This document shows positions 37,827 through 50,866 of a stretch of DNA of 64,000 nt, in pieces. Numbering within the stretch: position 1 is the stretch's first letter; the number at the start of each line of letters is the position of its first letter. The notes below the pieces were generated by a model. It made no database searches and was not told the DNA's origin. It worked only from the letters and a program-made list of their open reading frames with translations. The translations under genes and the position numbers were made by a program. Source of the DNA: Kudoa neothunni (Eukaryota > Cnidaria); assembly GCA_964304625.1 (NCBI GenBank), contig OZ199838.1:16492001-16556000 (forward strand), given 5' to 3'.

Positions 37827-38597
37827 TTAATTGTATAGAAATTCTTTGTTTAAAAGTTCGGGGGCTTTCTCCAGTATAACCTTGAGCAGCGCTTTACAGT
37901 AGAAAGTTAGCGAGTCAAGCTCGTTTGGTTTATTTTCCATAGAGAATTCGTTGGAAACCCCCTAAATTGAAAATTTTAATCTCATTAAAATTTAATTAAG
38001 AGAAAAGTCAGATAAACAACTTGTTTATAATTTCCAAGCTCCTCCTTAAGGTTTTGTTCTTGAATCTTATGGTAGTATAGGGACTCCTGAAGTGTTTCTT
38101 CTTTCGACTCCAAGGACACAATATTTAATTCCATCTAAAATTGTCGAAACTTTCCATATTTTAATCAAAAAAATGATATCACTTTGTTCAATGAAAGTTG
38201 AAGATATTCGTTGTTCCTTTCAAGCCTCGTATTGTCCTCCTCTAGTTGAGAGATTTTATGTTCGTAAAATTGTAATCGTTCTTCAAAGGTTTTATTCTGT
38301 TGATCAAGGGTTTCATTGAATATTTCCAACTATAACATCTCAATGAAAATTATTTAGTTTGACATTGATTTAGTACATTCGCAATGCGACCCATCATGAA
38401 TTTTTTATCGTTTTTGAGGGATTCTAGAACGTCAGCATTCTCTTTATCTTCTTGTTCACTTAATAAATGTCAATCCTAAGAGATATTTTTCAATTACTTT
38501 AGTAACATAATTGCTTGGTGATCTTCTAGCATGCCTTGATAGTTGGCCTTAAGTCATTTATGTTGGAGAATGAAACTAAAATTGCAAAACAAACCAT
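37827..38597 (-). CDS. Coiled-coil protein, 176 aa, unidentified
   Basis: Minus-strand exons in order: 38595-38597 (ATG only), 38498-38547, 38377-38458, 38183-38329, 38021-38134, 37827-37961; introns 39-59 bp, all GT-AG; the joined frame is open with TAA at 37827-37829. The sequence is rich in Glu, Gln, Asn, Leu and Lys with heptad-like spacing (DQQNKTFEERLQFYEHKISQ, QLEEDNTRLERNNEYLQLS, ESLYYHKIQEQNLKEEL), so most of the chain should form a coiled coil. It ends in a more globular helix (ALLKVILEKAPELLNKEF). No signal peptide or membrane segment. It could be a cytoskeletal or spindle component, but nothing specific identifies it. The first exon consists of the start codon alone, as in the beta-NAC gene. 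Confidence 0.75.
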
Positions 38598-39327
38598 CTT
38601 GCGTCTACATGTTTCGGTGATATTTTGAAATTTCACTATTTCAAATTCAATATTCTTGATAATCCTTGAAAATGGAAAAAATTGAAATCGCAGGGATTAG
38701 TACAAATGCAGTCAAATTTAATAATTTTATATTAGTTAATATTTTTTTAGATTCTAAAATGTCAAATTAATTGTATTATTATATTTTATAAAAATGCGTG
38801 TATAAAGAAAGTTACTCATTTTAATCCATTATTTTTTAATTATTCGGCAAACAAACTTTTTGAAAGTATTAAATTAAATAATTTTGTTGTAAACTCAATA
38901 AAAAATCCTTTTGTATAATTAATTGGTTTTATGCAATGTGTACTTATTACAAAAAATGTCTATATTATTGAATTTTTGCGTCAATTAAAATATTACAAAG
39001 CAAGTAATCCTCATAGATGAATTTTATCTAAAAATATACTAATAATGAATTATATTAATAATATTTTTTAAATCGTGCAAAAAATGAATATAAATTATTT
39101 TTAAAAAATAATTGTTGATTAATTATAATTAGCATATATTTAAAATTTATGTATTTTTGAAATGTGCTACTCACATATCGAATAAAACATTAAAATTACC
39201 ACCCTTGTTAGATATAATTAAATTAATTCTCTTATATTGTGATATTTTAGTTAATTTATCATAATAAAATATTTTAATTCGTCATTTAATTTAATATTTA
39301 AATTATTTATTTTAAAATAGATAATAT
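38598..39327. other. Intergenic, AT-rich, nothing seen
   Basis: Upstream side of the coiled-coil gene and downstream side of the damaged minus-strand gene. Very AT-rich, no reading frames or repeats of note. Confidence 0.5.
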
Positions 39328-40010
39328 TTACGTTTCATATACGGTGGCGAATTCATCCATCGAATTGTACATTATTCGCTCAATGTCAACCAAATCGTCC
39401 TTTAATTTTTTGAATAAGTCCATAAAACTTGTACTTCTACGGAGAAATTTATTGTTGATGAACGATTAGGTTTAAATTACGATGCTTTCGAGAGAGCTAC
39501 CCACGAATTCGACACTAAAGTTGTATAAAAACGTTAGAATAATATTATTTACAGATTGATACCTAAAACAGTCATAGGATGTTTCGGAATCTTTCAAATA
39601 ATATGGATCGAAATCACTAGACTATAAAGTATTTATCGTTATATTTTCCAATTTTCGTTACACTGGATTGTCGTGGGGATTTTGATTCTTCAAACAACAC
39701 CGAATTTATCAAACTAAGTCGCCCAAAATATAATACTCTCACAAAAATAAGTTTTTGCGTGATTCATCAACTCATTCAGATTAACCGATTTTTCCAAATT
39801 GTCATTAGGCGATATCTTGAACTAAGTTTGTTAGCAATGATGATCCATTTAAATACTTTCATATTTGGATTCATTTGCATAATGTCGCGTAAAAGCACTC
39901 TGCCGTATTGGTCTTTTTTACATTTTCGTAAATATTTGCAATTTTTTCCTCAAATACTGAAAGTCTATATTCGTTGATGGGGACATTTTGAATTTAGCTA
40001 TTTTGCAGCC
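39328..40010 (-). pseudogene. Unidentified minus-strand gene with apparent frame breaks
   Basis: The 3' end reads well: exons 39481-39616 and 39328-39436 joined across a 44 bp GT-AG intron give DPYYLKDSETSYDCF, then NSWVALSKASSTSFMDLF and KKLKDDLVDIERIMYNSM before TAA at 39328-39330. Further 5' (39640-40010) several protein-like stretches follow (EYRLSVFEEKIANIYENV, QYGRVLLRDIMQMNPNMK, DNLEKSVNLNELMNHAKTYF). They lie in different frames and can be joined only by assuming one-base gaps or introns shorter than usual here. Either a decayed gene or a real one with sequencing indels. Not recognised. Confidence 0.4.
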
Positions 40011-42464
40011 GATCCTATACATGTACTCAAGCCATCAATTGGAATGGTCGGTTATTTTTGATTATCTGTCAATCTTAATCATCCTATTGAATGTCCATCT
40101 ATAGCCTGCATTATATACACTGTTTCAAGCTCAGAATAGCAGCTGCAAATGATAGCCATGAATTATTTAAAATATTCTTTTATGCGAACAACAATTAATA
40201 TTCTTGAAAAAAATAAGCTTTAAAAAATTCAAATTAACAGTAAGTTTAGTATATTATAGAACATTTTGGAAACGAAGGAATGTTACGGAATATTCCGCGC
40301 TTGTGCGTGCGTTTATATAAAATTGATTTATCCAAATAAATTCTGTTAATTTAATTCTTTAATTCATATGTTAAAAGTATCGCTAATACCTCCAAAATCC
40401 ATATATTAGTAAAATATGAAAAATCTTGCATATTTTTTTCATAAAATTTAATTTTTTCACTCTCAAAATAACCTGCATACTGAAAAAAATCAGTAACAAT
40501 AATTGCATTCCATATTTAAATATTTACATCTAAAACTCGAAGGCAATTAAAATGGACTTTACAATTAGAGATCAACTATTTTATGTAAAATTATTAATTT
40601 TTTAGAATTTAAGTTTATTCTATTAAAACGTATGAAGCGAAATATCATTGGAACAATGTAAATGTCAAAAACGTGTGAGTAACCTACCATAAATATTTAT
40701 GTAATTCAGATAAAAATAAGTTGCCATAGGATTATGTTTCTTTAAAGAAGAAATAAAGTGCTTTAATACAGAATATCTAAATAATTTCGTGGATGTTAAG
40801 AAAATTAATTTTATGAAGATAAAAGAATCTCTTTATTTACATTTATAAATTTTTTATACACTATTTTAAAATTGAATAATAAAAGTCTTGATCAAATTTA
40901 TCTTTAGTCGATGAAAGATATTTTGTTAAAATAATCTCGTTAAAACTCTTTTTCCTCTATTTAATTTTATAAATGTGATCAACTTGATGGATGTAAAGGA
41001 ATTTCTTCTCTCTCACAGGACAATCTTCAGACTGGCCACACCTTTTTTGTATTGCGTAATTCTTCTTTAACTTGATTCACTTTGATTTTTGGAATATATT
41101 TAATGTAATGTAACCTATTTTTTATATATTTTCAATTTTAATTTATGAAGTTATACCTTATAAGCTTATTATCAATTCGTAGGTCTCATAAATACCTCAT
41201 TCCACGCTAATAGATTAGATTTAGTACACTTACTTACGCTACAATAATTACGTAAAAACTTTTAAACTAAAATCTCATTACTGAAGTAAAAGATTCTAAT
41301 GTTCATAATAAAGAGCGTAATCATTAGTAATATTTAGAAGACTGGAATTAGTTAACCTTTCCCCTCGTGGCAACCAACTTGGTATTCTATTTTCTCAAGT
41401 CCTTCATAATTTCATAATTTAAATGTTTTCATAGTTAGATAAATATTAAAATTTTATTTTTTTACATCGAAATTGAATTCAATATTGAAGAATCTGCGCT
41501 AAATTATTGGAACTATAATTTAACGTAGTTACTTAACCAATTAAAATGTTAGGGAGTAAAGGCTTTTGACGATTAAATTTAATTCATTCATTTAAAAAAT
41601 AAAATAATTGTAATTTTTTTCTGTATTTCGTTAGAGTTTAATTACAAATAATTTCGGAGAAATGCAATTCATGGATTAGGAGATTAAAATCCAGAAAATA
41701 GTTATGCCATAGCAAGATCAATTTAAATTTCATATTCCCTAATAATTAGATAATTAAAATTTCATCAAAACACTCAGAGCCTTTTCTTTTTAATAAGTAT
41801 TAACAAATGACACTCTTAAATAAATTTATTAAATAATACTTGAAAGAAATACATTAAATAATGCAGTATCAAAACCTTAGCGTAGCGTAACTATTAATGA
41901 TTCTCTTGGGAGGAGGAATGGTACAGACATTATCATGAGAATGTTGTTTATTTCTATGCTATTTAACAGTAACTAATATTATCTGTGATTTGTAAATAAA
42001 TTAGGGAATCATTTGTCCTATTATGTATTCGATTTTATAATATTCTTAATATGAGAAATTTACCGAGAAAATATTCACACAGGAGAACAATGTCTGTTTT
42101 TTAAATTTTTTAAAGTTATTACGTGAAGTGAAAATAATTATCAACAAACAAAGACAAAAATGTATAGGGCCTTTTATACATTTGATTATCCCTCTAGAAA
42201 ACAATATCCCAAATGAGTTGAATTCCATCCAAATATCTTGAAAATGTATATGCATAAACACTTATCTATTATTCTAGGTTATCTTTCACGCGGAAAATAA
42301 ATTTTTATTTTCATTATTCACGCCTATAAATGATAAAATGATAGATTATTGAGTTTTGTTGAATTCGTTGGTAATATATCAAACAAAATATTAAAATCCA
42401 AGTTTAAAAGACCTAAATTTATAAAAATATACTCAGAAGTGAATACTCGTTGTTGATATAATAA
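40011..42464. other. Intergenic, AT-rich, nothing seen
   Basis: About 2.4 kb with no supported gene. The open stretch on the minus strand at 42046-42261 has no splice or family support. No tandem repeats beyond A/T runs. Confidence 0.45.
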
Positions 42465-43541
42465 ATGGAACCAGCTGGGAATCAAACACAACCTTCTGAA
42501 GAGGATCTGTCACTACTGGAATTCTACACGTTTATATTGCTGATAGTGGCATTGGTTCTATTGTTGGTAGCTTTTGGAGAATATTTATATTATTTGTAAT
42601 ATGTAAGTTTGATCAGTTGATTTTATTGAAATTTAGAAAAAGGTTCAAAGCGAAACAATATTGGAAGCTGTGAGCCTTGTTACCACATATTTACTGTTGA
42701 ATTTGGTTGAATTTTCTAAATTTATCCTTCATTTGATCCAGGAACGAAATATTGCGTGATATCAGCCATCATAACTCATTATTTACGTCTTTCAGTAGCT
42801 ATAAATTTGTCATTGGTTGGGCTTGGAGTGGTTTTGTTAATCTATTCGATCAACTATAATAAAAAATCATTTAAGGCCATGTTTTTTGTGCTCATACGGT
42901 AAGGTTTCTTTCGGCCAATGAAAAAATTATATGCACTTTTTTAGGATCACCACTTATTATTGTTTTTATATGTTCCCTGGTTTTTCTGGACGATTACCGA
43001 TATGATTATACGTAATAAATATTCGGTTGTAGCCTGGTAAATTTTAGGACAAGTATATATATTTAGGAGGTTTCAATGTTTGGTTTACGGTGATAGTGAA
43101 TTTTATGGGCTTCGTCTTCCCTTAACTATAATACTTTCTTTAAACTTTATCTATTTTATCTCAGTAATTGTGCGAATAATTATCCAAAATCGTCGACGTC
43201 AAATTTTGCGTCGAGGAAACCGTCAGGTCAAGATCATCAAGCATTCGAAGAAGTTTTTCCTTACGAAAAATGGAACTACAGTTTTACGCAAAGTTGTTTT
43301 GTGTTACAGACCAATTTGGATGATGGGTGTATTGAGCTCTTATGTAGAAAGCAACGCTGCCTACTGGATTCGTCTTCTTACCTCAACCACTCAAGGCTCT
43401 TTTGTTGCAATTGTGGTTCTCTTTGAAATTTGTCGGAACTTTGGGGCCATAATGGAAACCACGAACACTATTTGCGTTATGATGATGATACTTAGTAGCT
43501 CAAAATTATTTCGCTTGTTAGTTTCCCATAGTAATAACTAA
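42465..43541 (+). CDS. Seven-helix receptor-like gene (class B/adhesion type), possibly damaged
   Basis: Several hydrophobic exons lie in series: 42465-42590 (one helix after an acidic start, MEPAGNQTQPSEEDLSLLEF), about 42797-42899 (a helix from LSLVGLGVVLLIYS), about 42945-43036 (YVPWFFWTITDMII) and 43067-43541 (two to three helices). The last exon has features of class B receptors: a Cys before helix 5, a long basic third loop (NRRRQILRRGNRQ), and a stretch before the last helix (TTQGSFVAIVVLFEICRN) that fits the family's QGxxVAxxxCFxN motif. The link across the 30 bp intron at 43037-43066 is in phase, but other joins need a one-base shift, so the gene may be decayed or my exon borders wrong. 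It would be a plasma-membrane receptor; ligand unknown. Confidence 0.45.
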
Positions 43542-43860
43542 AATATCTAAAACCAACATTTTTGAGTTCATGATTCTTTTAAAGGGTATATATTACAGCG
43601 TATTCCTTATTGTCTACATTAGGAGTCTCCAAACTTTTTGATACCACAGCTATAGCCGGGTGTCAATGTTACTCCGCGAGTCACATAAAAACTGACTCTT
43701 TGTTGCTTCATTTTCATGTAAAATTTTGTGAGGATGGTTCTTAGACATTGAGTTTTCATGTCGCTTTTTACATATCCCTACAGTACTATTTCTGAATACC
43801 TTTAATAGAGGTCGGCAACCGATTTTACGTACTTTTAAAAAATATCTTTATGAGACTTTA

Positions 43861-44600
43861 TTAACCCTCTAAGTTAGCGAAAAATTTCCATTATCTAACG
43901 GGCTTGGGGTGAAAAAACACCCCAGGCATTTTTTGCTTAAATTTACTCAGAAAATACTTTTAAACTTATTCGAGAAATTTTAGTAGATTCTATAGACAGA
44001 ATTTGGAGTATACTCACATCTATTTCAAAACTTAATCTGGTTCGGCCTCAATCATTGTGGATTATTTTCAACGAAAAATAAGGCTTTGCGTTAAGTAGTG
44101 TAAAAAACTAGTTATTTAACTCATAACTATGGGAGTGGGTATCATCAAAAAATTCACTGAAAGCGCTCATCTTTATTCATCCATCAGAAGGTACAGCTAG
44201 TCCAAGCTTCTTGCTCAAATAATCCCATTTTTCTACATAACCCAAATTGGCGCGTAATTAAATAAAATTTCTGAGAAAGTATTCATCAACAATATAATTC
44301 AAAAATGAACTATTATTAATTATTAAACCTGATATATCTAAAAAAATGGATGTTTCTCCATCCATCTGATAAGAAAACCTCATTATTACATCAATGAAAA
44401 CTTTCGAGCGAACGACGCAGAATGCCGCATTGGATTAGGTAAGATACTAGTTGCAATTTTTCTCGGAAATTTATCTATGGAATTTTACAGGAGTTTCTCA
44501 TTTAATTATTTATAATTTTTTCAAGTTAAAGTAAGAAAAAAATCTGGGATGTTTTTCACCTCAAGTCCGTTAGCTAGCGTTAGAGGATGGAATTTTTTGG
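43861..44600. mobile_element. Non-autonomous element with long imperfect inverted ends
   Basis: Left end TTAACCCTCTAAGTTAGCG at 43861 is followed by AACGGGCTTGGGGTGAAAAA. The right side, read in reverse complement from about 44600, has CCTCTAACGCTAGCTAACGG and GACTTGAGGTGAAAAA. The paired ends, the TTAA at the left edge and the self-complementary GGGGTGAAAAAACACCCC resemble piggyBac-type termini. The right TTAA is not intact, and there is no transposase between the ends. Confidence 0.4.
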
Positions 44601-44869
44601 GCGACATGAACTTATATTTTAGCTAATTATTTGATATGTGGTACGTCTAATAAATATAGTGAAATAGCATAAATTTCAATTTTCTATGAGAAGGTTTAAA
44701 TATAAATATTCAAATGTTTATTTTAATCAGATCTTATATATTTTACAAATATAAAATCTTCACTTAATATCAAATAATGTGAAAATACGTAAAATATGTA
44801 GTGACGGATTTTATGTGCATTTTTGTTCGGATTTCTATATCACTTGCGGATTTTACGCAATCCCTATCA

Positions 44870-45740
44870 ATGGTTGAAGACAGCAAAAGGCGTAGAACAT
44901 TTAAAGAAAATTATGAAATCGTGAAATTCTCTGAAACCCTTCCTCCTAAAAATGCAAAAACTACTACGATTTTTCAATTTAATATTTCCACATTATATCT
45001 ACATATGAAATAAAAAAGAATGAAAATTACTTCATAACATGAATCTGGTTTAGCCAATTTGAAGAGAGCGAATTTAGAAAAGGAGAATGATTTTACAAAA
45101 AATTATTTCCCAGGTCGTATATATAATGTTGACAAAACATCACTCTACGTTCAGCAGCATCAGCATAGTCGTATTAATGTAATAAAGAATATAAACAAAT
45201 AGATTTACCGTACTGTTTGATGTTTCGATTACAGGAGAAAAATTAGGCTTGCTTATTATTGGTCGTTTCGAGAAACTCAGTAGTGTTAAGAGTGCTGAAT
45301 CGTTGCCTTTAGTCTATAAAAATATCGAAATCGTTTTTTCCCTAAATATACGACAAACATACTACAATCATGGATTGGGACATTATATGATCATTTAAAT
45401 TGCTCTTCAAAAAACTCTATGATTCATAGATATATTTTACGAACAGAGAATAGCATTTTTTGTGACTCCTCCAAATATGCTTGATGCACTCATGCTTTTT
45501 AAAATGTCATAGGGGAAAGCTACGTGACCAGTTATAGTCACTTGTCTTAACTAAACATTCCTTATTACATATAACTTAATTTTGAGCCCCGAATGAACTA
45601 CAAAATTATCAGATATGGATGAAATTGACGAGACGATACTAGAGTAGAAGATTGCAAAAGATTAATTGGATGGTATTAGCGATAATAGGGACGTTATGAA
45701 ATCTACAATGAAGGATATCGAAAAGAATAAATTGATTGTG
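44870..45740 (+). pseudogene. Degraded Tigger/pogo-like transposase remnant
   Basis: Fragments in several frames follow the order of a pogo-type transposase: an N-terminal DNA-binding part (SKRRRTFKENYEIVKFSE, 44880-44945), the catalytic start (IYNVDKTSLY near 45115, aligning with the family's NxDETGL), GEKLGLLIIGRFEK near 45237 (equivalent to KLPLLVIGKSKNPR), and a C-terminal acidic piece (MDEIDETI, near 45614). Many stops; much older than the copy at 13971. No inverted repeats identified. Confidence 0.55.
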
Positions 45741-47300
45741 TACATATAAATATAATTTCAAAAATTTTCTTCAACTTAATTACGTGCTTTTTAAAAACTG
45801 TGATATAGTTCTAACAAATTATAAAAATCAGGTTTTTTTTGTGTGCGCTTGCTTATTTGGTGCGTAAATCGGTTACTCAGTGTACTCACATTAATGTTTT
45901 GTCCATTCATTAATCAATAACAAAATAATCTAAGTCCCACATTTTATTAAAACTTCTGCATTCAAGGTTGACCTCTGTATTCTTCCATCGTTCGACATTT
46001 TTTCTCTCATTATTCCATAATGTAAAACGTATACAAATCAATTCATATATTTGAACATGAGTGAGAATGAAATCAATAAAAAAACGTGTTACGTATAGAT
46101 CGGCGTGATGTTTGATTGTTATATATAATTAGAAATTTATTCCAATTATTATAAATGTATATCGATAAATATTATGATATATTTATCCTACGCAAAGAAT
46201 AGTATCATCTTACGAATTATGAGAATGTGAGTTGTTCCCAGTTGAGAGCTAATTATAGTATTATTTTTTATCAAAATCAATTTAAGTTATTCATCTAATA
46301 CACTACTTTAGATAAAATTTTCAAAATTAAGTCCCAAAACAATTTTCTTTTTAATTAACAGAAATGTCAGGGGGTCGTAACTTTGAGACTTCTGATGTTA
46401 AATATTAAATAAAATATAATTATTTTTAAAAAAGTTATGTAAAAATTAGATAAACTAATTAATTAAAATTTCAAATTATTTTTATATATTTTTTATTTAA
46501 TACGGATATATAATCAATAAAGTTTAATTTGTGAAAGTATAGTAGCTATTCAATCTATAAATATGTTGAAATAATTAATTAATATTTTTAAATGCAAATC
46601 TTCGGATATTAAACTGCTTAACTCTTCAATTGACGCTTATATTCCTCAAAGTCAAATATTCAAAATCGTAACAATAAAAATTTATTTTAATCCGCAACGT
46701 GCTATATTATTCATTCATAATTTTCTCCGCGTTATTTTGACGTTGGTATCTTTAACAAATGGTCGACAATAGCAATTTTCGTCGAACAAATAAGCATATT
46801 CCTTTCCTTGGAATTCAATACGAAATAAGCGAATAGGTCAATAAATCATAATTGAGCGTTTATATTAAAATTGAACTTAATCGTGGAAGTAACTATTGAC
46901 ACGTTCATAATATCCAGGTGAGCGTAGTTTTGACTGTAATCATTTAATTTTTTAAGCCTAAGACTAAAAATGATAACAATTTATTGAATAAAGCATATTA
47001 CAAAAAAATAAGTATTATACATCAATTATAAATAGAATTTTCAAGGATTAAAAATATGTGTCGATAACAACTGCTTTTAAATAATGGAATAAGAAACATT
47101 GACTAAAGTATAATTAATATTCGAATGTAGCGTTTGGAGGTTGGTCGATACGATGAGCAATCTCTCTGATATTATACGATTCGCTGCATTATGCCTAAAG
47201 AAATTAAAATTCAGAAATTCATTTTTGACTTTTCTCGTATATTAAATACAATAATAAATTTAATTGTTTCAAGATTTTAGAAATATTAATATAATGAGAT

Positions 47301-47343
47301 AATCAAAGAATCAAAGAATCAAAGAATCATAGAATCATAGAAT
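47301..47343. repeat. 8 bp tandem repeat (AATCAAAG/AATCATAG)
   Basis: Three units of AATCAAAG followed by two of AATCATAG and a partial unit. Confidence 0.9.
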
Positions 47344-47751
47344 GTAGGTTATTATTTCCTAAATATTGAAATAAAATGGTTAAAACGTAGAATAGTGGCC
47401 TCATGTACCGATTAAAGATTATAATTAATTCAGACATTAATCCTTATTTTTTTAAATCATATTTGTAAGAAATATGTTTAACATTTAATGGTAGTAATTA
47501 ATTATAATAAATGAAATTCTTACTCATATAGACATTCAATTAATAGAAGGCAATTGTTAAGGATGAAATATGACGTTTGATAAAAAATCATAGTTGCCAC
47601 TCAAATTTTAGGATAAATAAAGCAATCTTTACTTGATCGATTAAATGATATATCTTTGTAAATAACTGCAAAAGGCTAGCAGTTATTCAAAGAATATATT
47701 GCAGCAACTAATATTGATAATAAATACAGTGCCTAAACTAAACTAAACTAC

Positions 47752-47769
47752 TGATGATGATGATGATGA
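47752..47769. repeat. TGA microsatellite
   Basis: Six TGA units in a row, preceded by three AAACT-type units. Confidence 0.9.
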
Positions 47770-48244
47770 AATAATGATCAATACAAAAATTAAACTAATT
47801 AAAATAATCAACAGGTTCGATTTTTATCGTGATCGCTGATTTGGATAACGGTCACTATTCTAAATTTGAACCAAGAGATGTTATATATGTATCTGAACAT
47901 TGGTAATTCATAAGATGATGTAAAATTCACCTAATTATAAAAATTGAAAAAACAAACCAATAATATTCCTTAGTAGCACCTTAAAAAGACAGAAAATTTC
48001 AATCGAAATTCTCCCCAACAACTAAGAACGTATAAATATAGAATAAAAAAAAGTCAAGGCAACATTTATATATAAACTAAATAATGTATGATTCAAATAT
48101 ATAATTGAATAATCGGAATTTGAGTAAATCGGGAAAAGTCGGTAAATTAAACAGAACCTAATACTTAGTTTTTTTAAGGTAGAATAAAATAAATCTGCCT
48201 CCCGCATAAAATTTTTCTTCAATTAGAATTTTATCTAGCAGCTC

Positions 48245-48270
48245 ATATATACATATATACATATATACAT
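48245..48270. repeat. ATATATAC microsatellite
   Basis: About three units of an 8 bp AT-rich motif (ATATATAC). Confidence 0.85.
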
Positions 48271-49063
48271 TGGTCAGATTTTATGGAAGAGAATATTATT
48301 TGACTGTTGAATTTGATAAGATTAAAGTATTGAATAATATTAACCGATGATATATTCTTTCCCAAAAAAATAACTTATTTCGATTTTCTTAACGACATAA
48401 AATATGGTTGTAATGTGACAACAATCGATTAGGTATTATAGAATTTGAGAAGAATTTTCTCGAGTGGGTTTATTTATTCAAAAGATAATCCAATAGATAA
48501 AATTTCCAATAACAAAAATATAACGAACGAAAATCACCCAGGGTCACCGCAACACTGCCCCCAATCAATAACAATCAACCAAACTCGATAATACCGAGAA
48601 ATACGCTAAAAACACCAAATTACATCCCATAAAGTTGGGCATAACTCCAGCAACTTTTATTGTTTAAATGTACACAACTTTTTAACACGTTACACCCGTG
48701 CCGATAGCTTCAATGTAGCACAGTGTGAAAATGTGATTACAATAGAAAAACAAAACAACGAAATCCTAAAGATATTATCCATTAAAAAGAAGCAAACCTC
48801 AACAAAACTAATACGAGAAAATTAGTTTAAACAAAAAGATGCGGAGTTTTCATATAAGTTAATCTCAACAGCAACCTCCACAACAGCAATAATCGTGACG
48901 ACTGCATATGCGCAAGCCATCGATCCTAAGCCTATTAAATTATCAAAGATTTACTACTAAAGCCTATCCATTTGAAGGTTGGGATTGATTTCTAAATCAA
49001 GTAGTATCTTCAGTTATAAGTTGGTAGATTTGTATTGGAAAATAAAACAATTATAATATTGGA

Positions 49064-50140
49064 ATGAATTCGAATCCAAAACCACAATCGTTCAAGTTGG
49101 TTCTACTAGGTAGATTTTCCATATGTATCTATTGGGGAGAGTGTGTTCGGGTTGAACATGTCGTCATGAATCATTATTTTTATCGTCCTATTGATCAGAT
49201 ATTTTAAGGCGATGTCTGCTGTTGGGAAATCTAGTTTGGTGTTACGATTTGTCAAGGGTCAATTTCAAGAATATCAAGAAAGCACTATTGGTGGTATATC
49301 TTATGGGTTTTGAATTCACACACATACATATATATACATACATAATTAATTCAGCTGCATTTTTAACACAAACTGTTCCATCCAATAACGGCACAATCAA
49401 ATTTGAAATATGGGATACAGCCGGCCAAGAAAGTATCACCATCCAATGATAGTGTGAAATCGATTTGAGTGTTTATTGTGAATATTTAGGATATCACAGT
49501 TTGGGCGCCTATGTATTATCGCGGCTCACAAGCAGCAATTGTTTGTATATGTATCACTAATATGGTAATTAATTGATTGATTGATTCCGATTCTGCTTGA
49601 CATTTTTGTTATTTGAGCAAAAAATATGACATCTATTGATACCGATGAATAATATTGATCGGAAATTTTAGGATAGCTACACAAGAGCACAAACTTGGGT
49701 AAAAGAATTACAACGCCAAGCCAATGCCGCTACCGTGATTGCTTTGGCGGGAAATAAATTGGATTTGAGCTCAAAACGAGCGGTAGATGAAAATGTATGT
49801 GTGAATGAATCGATGTGAACTATGATTTATGTGGGGTGTTTTTCGGTGGTGTAGATTGGGCAAACTTTTGCCGAAGAAAATGGCTTCTTTTTATGGAAAC
49901 ATCCGCCAAAACTGCCACCAATGTTAGCGAACTCTTCCTAGCCATTGGTATGGTATTATTTGGGAACTCAAGGTGATAATATATGTGATTTTAGCTAATA
50001 AAATGCCGTTGGATAACACTCAAACCTCGTCTAACAATGGTGTCAATCTAAACAAAACCGGAAATGAAAACAAGTCAGGTTGTTGTTTAATTTTTTCCAG
50101 TCTACAAATCAATATCCAACCTATCAACAAATACGCATAA
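49064..50140 (+). CDS. RAB5: Rab5-type small GTPase, frame interrupted by single-base insertions
   Basis: Rab5 controls early-endosome fusion. Exons: 49064-49109, 49209-49293, 49355-49432, 49490-49564, 49672-49794, 49855-49947, 49995 to the stop; introns 47-107 bp, GT-AG. Recognisable: start [17 protein letters not shown]-loop [15 protein letters not shown], effector region YQESTIG with AAFLTQTV, switch [28 protein letters not shown] (guanine recognition, [14 protein letters not shown]), ETSAKT-type sequence, and a C-terminal double cysteine (50081-50086). The frame breaks at about 49214 (extra base before SAVGKS), 49503 (extra G), within 49540-49555, and about 49884; after the Cys pair one extra T hides an immediate stop. 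Intron positions and residues are otherwise well kept, so either a very young pseudogene or, more likely, uncorrected sequencing indels in a working gene. Confidence 0.8.
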
Positions 50141-50845
50141 TTTTTATCCCTTTTGAATTTTTGACCTTTCTCTTTCCACTTTATTCTATTATCATGTTAT
50201 AAGTTATGGTTGTGTTGTTCTTTCAAGTTGTTCCAATGGTTTTATTGTAAATTCTATAAGTAACACGTTTCTGTGACAAATTAGCTATTTTGTTACATGG
50301 AATTAAGTTTTAAATATTTTAATCAATAATATGCCATACGATTTATGAGCGGGGGGAGTGTAGCAAGGAATTTGAGGGTGTGATAATTTATTTTTTATAT
50401 TGGTTTGATTTCAGTCATTGAACTTAAATAGATGTATGTCTGATTTTGAGCACTTTTTTAAAGCTTATAATTTTAATTGTGGAATTTACAGTAGATATGT
50501 CACAATTTTTTGGTGTATTTATTAAATAATTAATATAATGTGATTGATATATTTTTGACAATTTTTTTAAATGGATTAGTTATGTTTCTTTGACAAATAA
50601 TGGTTCAAAAAATTGAATAAGTATAACATAATCAAATACTTTACGAATATTGTTGCAAAGTGATGCTTATCTGTTCATATAAAATAATGTACCATATCCT
50701 TCATTTCCAACTCTAACCACATTATTTAAACGAATATAAAATTGAAAAGTGTTTAAAATAACTGTTTAGTTGTCATTTTAAGTCCATTTATTAAACAAGA
50801 TTGTAAAAGTTTTAATATTTTTGAAAAAAAAATAGATCGGATCAT

Positions 50846-50866
50846 GCTTGCTTGCTTGCTTGCTTC
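50846..50866. repeat. CTTG microsatellite
   Basis: Five GCTT/CTTG units in a row within otherwise AT-rich sequence. Confidence 0.9.

Larger units (their letters stand above)
45741..49063. other. Intergenic with microsatellites and a dispersed repeat
   Basis: AT-rich, no gene supported. Contains the third degenerate copy of the dispersed repeat (about 46880-47070; AACTATTGACACG at 46891), three short tandem repeats listed separately, and a shared CCGTGCCGATAGC word at about 48696 in opposite orientation. The stretch 48530-48720 has less biased composition and a readable minus-strand fragment (MPNFMGCNLVFLAYFSV) but no complete exon. Confidence 0.4.

Noticed and set aside
47301-47343. CRISPR-like array from the 8 bp direct repeats
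   Set aside because: The units are contiguous with no spacers; it is a simple tandem repeat.
49222-49449. An independent short gene in the open frame across the Rab5 P-loop exon
   Set aside because: It is Rab5 exons 2 and 3 read through the intron; the conserved residues belong to the spliced GTPase.
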